A DNA stretch of 5,333 nt, from NCBI GenBank assembly GCA_028711825.1, contig JAQTRM010000073.1, positions 1 through 5,333 of the forward strand, in the 5' to 3' direction. This stretch comes from Candidatus Omnitrophota bacterium. GTDB lineage: Bacteria; Omnitrophota; Gorgyraeia; Gygaellales; Profunditerraquicolaceae. The notes under the pieces are model-generated. The model saw only the letters and a program-made list of their open reading frames with translations. It did not search any database and was not told the DNA's origin. Of the stretch, positions 1-4,836 are shown piece after piece (position 1 is the first letter of the stretch; every line of letters starts with the position of its first letter). Made by a program: the position numbers and the translations under genes.

Positions 1-329
1 CTCCTACTTACTTTGCCGATTGCACCGCCCAGATGAAGGCGCTTATCGACCGGGCGGGTTTCGTCGCCAAGGCCAACGGCCAGATGCTGCGGCGTAAGAT
101 CGGCGCGGCGGTGGTTTCGGTAAGGAGAGCCGGAGGCATTCACGCCTTCGATAGCATCAATCATTTTTTCAGTATTGCGGAAATGGTTACCGTGGGATCC
201 TGCTACTGGAATATCGGGATCGGCCGTGAGATTGGAGATGTGGAAAAAGACGAAGAGGGCCTCTTGACGATGTCTGTTCTGGGGAAGAATATGGCATGGC
301 TGTTGAAAAAGACATGCGGAAAACAATAA
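1..329 (+). CDS. Flavodoxin-fold NADPH-dependent FMN reductase / iron-sulfur flavoprotein-like protein (3' part)
   Basis: The frame is open from the left edge (first full codon at base 3) to a TAA at 327-329, so only the C-terminal ~108 residues are present and the true start lies outside the window. The visible protein begins PTYFADCTAQMKALIDR, which matches the conserved segment of NADPH-dependent FMN reductases and iron-sulfur flavoproteins where the chain passes the flavin and leads into the dimer-forming helix. The later pieces KIGAAVVSVRRAGG, an EMVTVGSCYWNIGIG stretch and the ending LGKNMAWLLKK are also typical of the family. Members are soluble cytoplasmic FMN proteins that move electrons from NAD(P)H or ferredoxin to acceptors. 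The N-terminal GSPR-type phosphate loop and any cysteine cluster for an Fe-S centre are not visible, so the two subfamilies cannot be separated. It overlaps the next gene by 34 nt, which implies one transcript and possibly coupled translation. Confidence 0.85.
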   Translation, partial: PTYFADCTAQMKALIDRAGFVAKANGQMLRRKIGAAVVSVRRAGGIHAFDSINHFFSIAEMVTVGSCYWNIGIGREIGDVEKDEEGLLTMSVLGKNMAWLLKKTCGKQ

Positions 330-829
330 GGAAGCCGGAGTTTAGAAATTACATAAGACGCGCCGTAAAACTCGGCGCGAAAGAAGCTAAGGTTATCCGG
401 GCCTCCTCGATCGTGGTCGCCGAATGGGTAAGGATGAAATGCCAGTTTGGCTGCGACGGCTTCGGCCAGTCTTTGACCTGCCCTCCTTATTCCCCGGCTC
501 CGGAAACGACAAGGAAAATGATTGCCTGTTATAAGAGAGCGCTTCTTGTCCGCGGTAACGCCTATGCGGAGATCCACGCCTTGATTCCTGCTCTGGAGCA
601 GGAGATTTTTCTGGATGGTTACTTCAAGGCTTTCGGGATGGGCGCCGGGCCCTGTCAGCTTTGCGTTAAATGCGCCAAATACTGCCGTCATCCGGATAAG
701 ACCCGCCCTTCCATGGAAGCCTGCGGGATAGATGTTTATTCGACCGTCAAGAATAACGGTTATCCTATCAAGGTGCTCAAAGACGGTAATTGTAAGGGTA
801 ATTATTACGGTGTCGTGTTGATCGAATGA
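296..829 (+). CDS. DUF2284 cysteine-rich metal-binding protein
   Basis: This 177-residue protein has the DUF2284 pattern. An N-terminal cluster KCQFGCDGFGQSLTCPP places cysteines at 49, 53 and 62. A second cluster, GPCQLCVKCAKYC, has cysteines at 120, 123, 126 and 130, followed by RPSMEACGIDV (C143). C78 and C166 are additional. There is no signal peptide or membrane segment. The spacing of the second cluster suggests an Fe-S or zinc site, but the biochemical role of the family is unknown to me. The ATG at 296 is preferred because GGGGAAG (281-287) lies 8 nt upstream. The in-frame ATG at 314 has no good ribosome site and would shorten the protein by six residues. It overlaps the flavin reductase gene by 34 nt, so the two are probably co-expressed and may act together in electron transfer; that partnership is inferred from position only. 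A terminator follows 40 nt after the stop. Confidence 0.88.
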   Translation: MAVEKDMRKTIRKPEFRNYIRRAVKLGAKEAKVIRASSIVVAEWVRMKCQFGCDGFGQSLTCPPYSPAPETTRKMIACYKRALLVRGNAYAEIHALIPALEQEIFLDGYFKAFGMGAGPCQLCVKCAKYCRHPDKTRPSMEACGIDVYSTVKNNGYPIKVLKDGNCKGNYYGVVLIE

Positions 830-869
830 TTTCTTTTGGGCTTCGGAAATTGATTCTGGCGGATAACTG

Positions 870-903
870 ACCTTCGCTTCCGTAAAGAGCGAAGGTTTAT
901 TTT
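870..903 (+). terminator. Intrinsic terminator after the DUF2284 gene
   Basis: A perfect 9-bp stem pairs ACCTTCGCT (870-878) with AGCGAAGGT (888-896), with a 9-nt loop and a T-rich tail (897-903, TTATTTT). It ends the flavin reductase/DUF2284 unit and separates it from the MATE gene. Confidence 0.85.
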
Positions 904-1050
904 ACCGGTAATCGATGCTTCGGCTGAAGTCTCAGCCCGCCCTTTTTAGGGTGGACTAAGAAATAAGGTTCAGTATCAATCCTAAAGCAAACCCCGGGCT
1001 AAAGCCTTAAGGATAGCCGAAGGATTGATTTTATGAAAGGTTAGGTTTAG
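904..1050 (+). promoter_or_regulatory. Gene-free leader ahead of the MATE gene with inverted repeats
   Basis: No gene fits here. A 6-bp hairpin (GGCTGA 922-927 with TCAGCC 932-937) is followed by a short CCCT/AGGG palindrome. A longer structure follows: ATCAATCCT (975-983) is exactly complementary to AGGATTGAT (1021-1029), and GGCTA (997-1001) can pair with TAGCC (1014-1018) inside it. This places a closed 55-nt stem-loop about 20 nt before the MATE start. It could be a regulatory 5' leader or simply a stable intergenic fold. I see no convincing -35/-10 pair and no run of T after the stem, so its mechanism is undefined. It shares no core sequence with the two leaders further downstream. Confidence 0.35.
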
Positions 1051-2412
1051 ATGGCGCTTTTAGTAAAAGAGGGAGTTTTAAAAACGGTTTTGCGCATGGC
1101 GATCCCGATGCTAGCCGGGACATTTGCCATGAATGCTTATAACCTGACGGATACCTGGTTTGTCTCGCGGCTGGGGACAGACGCTTTAGCCGCGATGTCT
1201 TTTACTTTTCCGGTGGTGATGCTCCTGGGTTTTGTGATGCGCGGCCTGGGGACCGGAGCGATGACGGTAGTGGCGCACGCTCTGGGCAGGGGAAAACAGG
1301 TGACCGCCGCGCGGATAACCACGCACGCGGCTTTTTTAAGTTTTGGCGTATCTCTGATTTTGACAGTGATCGGCCTTTTTACGATCCAGCCGCTTTTTTT
1401 ACGCTTAGGGGCATCCGGAGAAGTGCTTTTTCTCACGCGGCAATATATGTTAATTTGGTATTATGGTTTTGTTTTTTGGGTGCTGCAAATGATGTTTTCC
1501 GACATCATCATCGGGACCGGAAATACCAGGGCGATAAGTTTTTTGATGGTGGGCGGGACAGTGTTGAATTTTATCCTTGACCCGGTGATGATTTTCGGGT
1601 TATGGGGTTTTCCAAAGCTGGGGATAAGGGGAGCGGCCTTGGCGACGGTTATTTCCCAGACCGCGGTTTTGGCGGCGGAGTTTTATTTTATCCATAAAAG
1701 GTATCACCTGTTTCTTTTTGTTTCCCATTCCCGCTTAAGGATCATTTCTTCCTGGAGAAGGATACTGCGAATCGGGATTCCCACGGTTTTAAGTTCGGTG
1801 CTTACCCCGCTTTCGGCCGCGGTGGTGATCAATATCGTCTCCGGTTTCGGGCCTGCCGCGGTGGCGGCGATCGGGGTCGCCAGCCGTATCGAAATGTTCG
1901 CTTTTATGATCCCGATGACGGTAGGTATGTCGCTGGTGCCGTTTGTGGCCCAGAACTACGGGGCCGGGAGGATAGACCGGATCCGGATAGTGCGCAAAGG
2001 AGCGATGTTTTTTGCCTTGGTCTTCGGGTGCGTTATCGCGGGGTTGTTTTTGATTATCGCGCGGCCGCTGGGGTTATTGTTCTCTTCGGACCCGGAGGTT
2101 GTTAACGTGTTGGTGCGGTATATTTATGTTACTTGTTTCGGTTATGGATTTCTTGAGGTGCATCGCTATGCCGGATTTTGCCTGGTGGGTATTCATCGGC
2201 CGGTAGCCAGCGCTTTCCTCAATACGATCCGCGTGATCGTGTTGATGATCCCCTTGGTTTATTTCGGTTCCAGGATTTTCGGGCTTTACGGTATTTTTTA
2301 CGGCAGGCTTTTTACCGACATTGTTTCGGCGGTGATCGGTATTATCTGGACCGGGAGAGTGTTAAAAGGTATATTGCCTTCCGGTTCGCAGGCTGATCCG
2401 GCAGGGAAGTAA
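1051..2412 (+). CDS. MATE-family multidrug/toxin efflux transporter
   Basis: This 453-residue polytopic inner-membrane protein has the usual MATE length and about 12 hydrophobic segments in two homologous halves. The first half begins with a helix ending in a conserved N-x-x-D element (NAYNLTDTWFVSRLG, about residues 28-42) and the motif MRGLGTGAMTVVAHALGRG (63-81). Mid-protein LDPVMIFG..PKLGIRGAALATVISQ (176-203) is highly characteristic. The second half carries GPAAVAAIGVASRIE (267-281) and a P.V.QNYGAGR motif (297-307), the counterpart of the first-half motif. Family members export cationic drugs, dyes or metabolites using a Na+ or H+ gradient; the substrate and coupling ion cannot be assigned here. 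ATG 1051 is the first possible start because an in-frame TAG directly precedes it. The ribosome site is weak (AAAGG, 1036-1040). The gene follows a terminator and a structured leader, so it is probably its own unit. Its stop lies only 6 nt before the next promoter. Confidence 0.93.
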   Translation: MALLVKEGVLKTVLRMAIPMLAGTFAMNAYNLTDTWFVSRLGTDALAAMSFTFPVVMLLGFVMRGLGTGAMTVVAHALGRGKQVTAARITTHAAFLSFGVSLILTVIGLFTIQPLFLRLGASGEVLFLTRQYMLIWYYGFVFWVLQMMFSDIIIGTGNTRAISFLMVGGTVLNFILDPVMIFGLWGFPKLGIRGAALATVISQTAVLAAEFYFIHKRYHLFLFVSHSRLRIISSWRRILRIGIPTVLSSVLTPLSAAVVINIVSGFGPAAVAAIGVASRIEMFAFMIPMTVGMSLVPFVAQNYGAGRIDRIRIVRKGAMFFALVFGCVIAGLFLIIARPLGLLFSSDPEVVNVLVRYIYVTCFGYGFLEVHRYAGFCLVGIHRPVASAFLNTIRVIVLMIPLVYFGSRIFGLYGIFYGRLFTDIVSAVIGIIWTGRVLKGILPSGSQADPAGK

Positions 2413-2418
2413 AGGTTA

Positions 2419-2446
2419 TTGCGTTCTTTGCGGTTTATGCTATAAT
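2419..2446 (+). promoter_or_regulatory. Sigma70-like promoter for the MscS leader
   Basis: TTGCGT (2419-2424) and a perfect TATAAT (2441-2446) are separated by 16 bp. Transcription would begin near 2453. The promoter starts 6 nt after the MATE stop codon. Its distance to the downstream hairpin (24 nt from the end of the -10) equals that in the hflK leader. Confidence 0.75.
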
Positions 2447-2499
2447 AACATTAGGAAATATATTAAGTGGTCCGGAGTAGTAACGCTCCGGAGGTTTTT

Positions 2500-2518
2500 G
2501 ATGGTCGGGCCGCCATCT
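2500..2518 (+). repeat. 19-nt direct repeat, copy 1 (leader core)
   Basis: GATGGTCGGGCCGCCATCT occurs identically at 3760-3778. The flanks differ on both sides, so conservation is concentrated on this core, which is itself an imperfect palindrome (GATGG...CCATC). Confidence 0.95.
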
Positions 2519-2554
2519 TGCGGAAGCACGCGAGATGGTTTTTTGTTTTTTTAG
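2501..2554 (+). CDS. Possible 17-residue leader peptide, copy 1
   Basis: ATG at 2501, inside the conserved core, opens a frame reading MVGPPSCGSTRDGFLFF and stops at TAG 2552-2554. GGAGG (2490-2494) lies 6 nt upstream and is partly buried in the 3' arm of the preceding hairpin. The counterpart ahead of hflK starts with the same six residues and shares a TR..G..LFF tail. The Leu/Phe end is encoded by the terminator T-tract, so similarity there may reflect RNA rather than protein selection. The peptide carries a Gly-Pro-Pro motif, known from general translation work to slow ribosomes. A translating ribosome would cover both the core hairpin and the terminator arm. Existence of the peptide is a hypothesis. 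Confidence 0.35.
   Translation: MVGPPSCGSTRDGFLFF
2513..2552 (+). terminator. Intrinsic terminator within the MscS leader
   Basis: A 10-bp stem pairs 2513-2522 (CCATCTTGCG) with 2529-2538 (CGCGAGATGG), with one T-G wobble and a 6-nt loop GAAGCA. It is followed by TTTTTTGTTTTTTT (2539-2552). It lies between the promoter and the MscS gene, so readthrough must occur or be regulated for the channel to be expressed from this promoter. Its 5' arm uses CCATCT of the conserved core. Confidence 0.88.
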
Positions 2555-2585
2555 AACCGGACCGTTTAAATCGAAAAGGAGACGG

Positions 2586-3638
2586 ATGAATCAGGAATTT
2601 CTGAATCAGATTTTTTGGGGTAATCGGGTATACGATTACTTGCTTTCTCTGGCGGTGTTGTTTTCCAGCCTGCTTTTTGTATGGCTGGTGGTCCGTATTT
2701 TTGTCAAAAGGCTTAAAAAATTTGCCGCCAGGACCGTTACCACGCTGGATGATCTTCTGGTAAGAATACTTGAGCGGGCGGTTTTGCCCTGCCTTTATCT
2801 TACCTGTATATATATCAGCCTGAAAATGCTGAATATGCCCGCCGGCTCGGGAAAAGCGCTTAATATCCTGCAGCTTCTAGTAACTATCATTTTCTGTACC
2901 CGGATCGTTACGATTTTTCTGACTTACGGGATAAGGTCTTATCTGATCGGCAAGAATGAGGATGACGCCTCGGCGCACAGTATGGAAGGGGTGCTGAAGG
3001 TTGTTAAATTTATAATTTGGTCTTTGGCGGCGGTTATTTTTCTTGATAATATCGGTTTTAAGGTTTCCACGGTAATCGCCGGGCTGGGTATCGGCGGGGT
3101 GGCGATTGCGATCGCCGCGCAGTCGGTGCTTAAAGATATCTTCAGTTATTTTTCCATTGTTTTCGATCGGCCCTTCAAGCCGGGGGATTTTATTATTATC
3201 GGTGATTTTATGGGAACGGTGGAGCATATCGGGATCAAGACTACGCGCCTGCGCAGCCTGGGAGGGGAACTTTTGGTATTTTCCAATACCGACCTTACGG
3301 ATTCCCGGGTGCGTAATTACAAGCTGATGGAGAAAAGGCGTGTTTTATTCCGGATTGGAGTTACATATCAGACATCCACCGAACGCCTTAAGGAGATCCC
3401 CGGGATTATCGGCAATATTATCAAGGATACCCAGGATACGCTGTTTGACCGGGCGCATTTTTTCAGCTACGGGGATTTCAGCCTGATTTTCGAGATCGTT
3501 TACTATGTTGCGGGTTCGGATTATAATAAATACATGGACATTCAGCAGGAGATTAACCTTAAGATCAACGAAGAGTTCGTAAAACGCGGCATTGAGTTTG
3601 CTTATCCCACGCAGAAGCTTTATTTGAGCAAGGAGTGA
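2586..3638 (+). CDS. MscS-family small-conductance mechanosensitive channel
   Basis: With the start at 2586 the protein is 350 residues, beginning MNQEFLNQIF. AAAAGGAG (2574-2581) lies 4 nt upstream. An in-frame ATG at 2535 is rejected because it sits in the terminator stem. About five hydrophobic segments are seen (near 17-40, 64-82, 92-118, 134-154 and 160-185). The last is the pore-lining helix with the family signature GLGIGGVAIAIAAQSVLKDIFS (166-187), followed by IVFDRPFKPGDFI leading into the beta domain. VFSNTDLTDSRVRNY (231-245) and the C-terminal GIEFAYPTQKLYL (335-347) are also typical. It is longer than E. coli MscS (286 residues) because of two extra N-terminal helices, as in the YnaI-like branch. 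Such homo-heptameric inner-membrane channels open on membrane tension and release solutes on hypo-osmotic shock. Its own promoter and attenuator-like leader suggest regulated expression. Confidence 0.93.
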   Translation: MNQEFLNQIFWGNRVYDYLLSLAVLFSSLLFVWLVVRIFVKRLKKFAARTVTTLDDLLVRILERAVLPCLYLTCIYISLKMLNMPAGSGKALNILQLLVTIIFCTRIVTIFLTYGIRSYLIGKNEDDASAHSMEGVLKVVKFIIWSLAAVIFLDNIGFKVSTVIAGLGIGGVAIAIAAQSVLKDIFSYFSIVFDRPFKPGDFIIIGDFMGTVEHIGIKTTRLRSLGGELLVFSNTDLTDSRVRNYKLMEKRRVLFRIGVTYQTSTERLKEIPGIIGNIIKDTQDTLFDRAHFFSYGDFSLIFEIVYYVAGSDYNKYMDIQQEINLKINEEFVKRGIEFAYPTQKLYLSKE

Positions 3639-3677
3639 GATTTTTAGTTTTACCTCCCGGTTATTTTTCGATAGTGC

Positions 3678-3705
3678 TTGACAAGGATGTGGAATCCTTT
3701 ACTAT
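3678..3705 (+). promoter_or_regulatory. Sigma70-like promoter for the hflK leader
   Basis: A perfect TTGACA (3678-3683) is followed after 16 bp by TACTAT (3700-3705). TATAAG (3703-3708) with a 19-bp spacer is an alternative -10. The first choice gives exactly the spacing to the downstream hairpin found in the MscS leader (24 nt). The start site would be near 3712. No terminator is evident between the MscS stop and this promoter. Confidence 0.75.
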
Positions 3706-3759
3706 AAGAGACAACAATAAAATTTAGGGTTCGGGGCATTGGTTGCCCCGAAGGAAAAG

Positions 3760-3778
3760 GATGGTCGGGCCGCCATCT
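3760..3778 (+). repeat. 19-nt direct repeat, copy 2 (leader core)
   Basis: This is identical to 2500-2518, 1260 nt away. In both places it sits between a GC-rich hairpin and a T-tract and precedes a gene on the same strand. Confidence 0.95.
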
Positions 3779-3838
3779 ACGCGAGTAGAAGGCGGCCTTT
3801 TGTTTTTTAAGGGAGGGCGGAAAGAGGAGGTTTTATGA
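3761..3838 (+). CDS. Possible 25-residue leader peptide, copy 2, overlapping the hflK start
   Basis: ATG at 3761 within the core opens a frame beginning MVGPPSTRVEGGLLFF and continuing with a basic/acidic tail (KGGRKEEVL) to TGA 3836-3838. The purine-rich AAGGAAAAGG (3751-3760) immediately precedes it, and its first bases are in the hairpin stem. The stop overlaps the hflK ATG at 3835 in an ATGA arrangement, which commonly marks translational coupling. Against a real peptide: it reads through the terminator, the tail past residue 16 is simply the hflK ribosome site region, and only one comparison copy is available. Confidence 0.35.
   Translation: MVGPPSTRVEGGLLFFKGGRKEEVL
3768..3808 (+). terminator. 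Intrinsic terminator within the hflK leader
   Basis: GGCCGCC (3768-3774) pairs with GGCGGCC (3791-3797). After an A/A mismatch, TCTAC (3776-3780) pairs with GTAGA (3785-3789) around a GCGA tetraloop. The T-rich tail is TTTTGTTTTTT (3798-3808). It precedes hflK by only 26 nt, so it must be conditional or leaky. It invades further into the conserved core than the copy 1 terminator does. Confidence 0.88.
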
Positions 3839-4833
3839 TGGAATGGCAGAATGTCCCTAACCCCGATGAGATAATCCGGGAGGGAAAGAAAAAGATCGCT
3901 TCTTATCTGAAGTGGGTTCCGGTGATTGTCGTAGGTTTATTTATCCTGGCCAGCCTGCAGGGGTTGATCTATTCGATCGGACCGGATGAGATGGGGGTGA
4001 TCCAGAGGTTCGGCAGGTTCATCGGCTTGAGCTCCCCCGGGCTGCACGCCAAGATTCCTTTTGGTATCGATAAGGTAACTCCGATTAAAGTGGAGAAAGT
4101 CTTTAAGGAAGAATACGGTTTTAAGACCCTGCAGCCGGGGGTAAAGAGCACTTATTCTATGGGTAATTACCGGGATGAGTCGTTGATGCTTACCGGTGAT
4201 CTGAATATCCTGGATGTGCGCTGGATCGTGCAGTTTAAGATCAAGGACCCGGTAAAGCTGCTTTTTGCCACGCGGCATCCTGAGGATAATATCCATGATA
4301 TCTCGGAGGTGGTGATGCGGCGTTTCGTCGGCGATTATACGGTGGATGAAGTCCTTACCACCAAGAGGGAAGAGATAGACGATCTGGCCCAGCAGGAGAT
4401 TCAGCGTATCCTGGATATGTACGGGGTGGGGGTGCAGATCGTGACGGTCAAGCTTTTGGATGTTAATCCGCCGGAAAAGGTGAAGCCCGCTTTTAACGAG
4501 GTTAACGAGGCCAAACAGGAGAAGGAAAAAATGATCAACCAGGCCTGGGAGGCTTACAATAAGGCGGTGCCGAGAGCCAAAGGGGAGGCGGAAAAGACGA
4601 TCCGCGAGTCGGAAGGTTACGCCACGGATAAGATCAACCGCGCTAAAGGGGAAGCGGAAAGGTTTTTGGCGACTTTGAAAGAGTATAAAAAATCCCCCAA
4701 AATAACCAAAGAAAGGCTTTATTTGGAAACTTTCATGCTGGTCCTTCCGAATGCCAAGGAAAAGTATATCATTGACTCCCAGCAGCAATCTATCCTGCCG
4801 CTTTTGGATGTTAACCGGAAGGGAGGGCGGTAA
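3835..4833 (+). CDS. hflK: SPFH/Band 7 protein HflK, FtsH protease modulator subunit
   Basis: This 332-residue protein has a single N-terminal membrane segment (about 27-46, after a charged 26-residue start). An SPFH/Band 7 domain follows (about 46-215, with SIGPDEMGVIQRFGRF and SPGLHAKIPFGID). A charged helical region (about 220-285) carries RAKGEAE twice, 22 residues apart (247-253 and 269-275), as in a coiled coil. The C-terminus has EYKKSPKITKERLYLETFMLVL (283-304), closely resembling the corresponding E. coli HflK segment. It lacks the long Gly/Pro-rich N-terminus of E. coli HflK (419 residues). HflK and HflC form a membrane cage around the AAA protease FtsH and modulate its access to membrane substrates. 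GAGGAGG (3824-3830) is 4 nt before ATG 3835 and 7 nt before the adjacent ATG 3838, so either could start. hflC follows after 3 nt, forming an operon behind the attenuator-like leader. Confidence 0.93.
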   Translation: MMEWQNVPNPDEIIREGKKKIASYLKWVPVIVVGLFILASLQGLIYSIGPDEMGVIQRFGRFIGLSSPGLHAKIPFGIDKVTPIKVEKVFKEEYGFKTLQPGVKSTYSMGNYRDESLMLTGDLNILDVRWIVQFKIKDPVKLLFATRHPEDNIHDISEVVMRRFVGDYTVDEVLTTKREEIDDLAQQEIQRILDMYGVGVQIVTVKLLDVNPPEKVKPAFNEVNEAKQEKEKMINQAWEAYNKAVPRAKGEAEKTIRESEGYATDKINRAKGEAERFLATLKEYKKSPKITKERLYLETFMLVLPNAKEKYIIDSQQQSILPLLDVNRKGGR

Positions 4834-4836
4834 AAG

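Larger units (their letters stand above)
2453..2552 (+). ncRNA. Putative attenuation leader, copy 1 (ahead of the MscS gene)
   Basis: From the predicted start the RNA contains three parts in order. A GC-rich hairpin pairs TCCGGAG (2471-2477) with CTCCGGA (2486-2492). A 19-nt core follows, GATGGTCGGGCCGCCATCT (2500-2518), whose ends pair as GATGG/CCATC with a possible CG/CG extension. Last comes an intrinsic terminator whose 5' arm starts at 2513 inside the core. Core hairpin and terminator share CCATC and so cannot form together, as in terminator-type riboswitches and attenuators. Copy 2 ahead of hflK has the same order and spacing with different stem sequences. I do not recognise a known Rfam class. 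It could instead be a small stand-alone RNA with its own promoter and terminator, or a repeated intergenic element. Confidence 0.6.
3712..3808 (+). ncRNA. Putative attenuation leader, copy 2 (ahead of hflK)
   Basis: It has the same order of parts as copy 1. A 9-bp hairpin pairs TTCGGGGCA (3730-3738) with TGCCCCGAA (3744-3752) around a 5-nt loop. The 19-nt core (3760-3778) and an intrinsic terminator starting inside it at 3768 follow. The hairpin arms differ from copy 1 at several positions but stay fully complementary, which is compensatory change supporting RNA structure. From -35 to core the distance is 82 nt here and 81 nt in copy 1, so the whole promoter-leader module is colinear. Signal and class are unknown; a small RNA or a dispersed repeat remains possible. 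Confidence 0.6.

Noticed and set aside
203..691. Minus-strand frame of 162 codons across the DUF2284 gene
   Set aside because: It lies opposite two well-supported overlapping genes and shows no family resemblance or ribosome site of its own.
1033..1044. Three-codon frame ATG AAA GGT TAG just before the MATE start
   Set aside because: It is too short to judge, has no ribosome site and no second copy for comparison; probably chance.
2500..2518. Core as part of a fluoride or ZTP riboswitch because of GATGG and GGCCGCC fragments
   Set aside because: The remaining conserved elements and pseudoknot partners of those classes are missing in both copies; the match is limited to a few bases.
2535..2585. 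Upstream in-frame start giving the MscS protein 17 extra residues (MVFCFF...)
   Set aside because: The ATG at 2535 lies in the 3' arm of the intrinsic terminator and the added codons read through its T-tract. ATG 2586 has AAAAGGAG 4 nt upstream and gives a normal N-terminus.
2500..3778. CRISPR array or insertion-sequence ends
   Set aside because: There are only two direct copies 1260 nt apart, in the same orientation, flanking a normal chromosomal gene, with no transposase, spacer pattern or target-site duplication.
3937..4788. Long minus-strand reading frame of 283 codons opposite hflK
   Set aside because: It is the shadow of a clearly conserved hflK on the + strand. Its protein shows no recognisable domain and the composition expected of an antisense frame.
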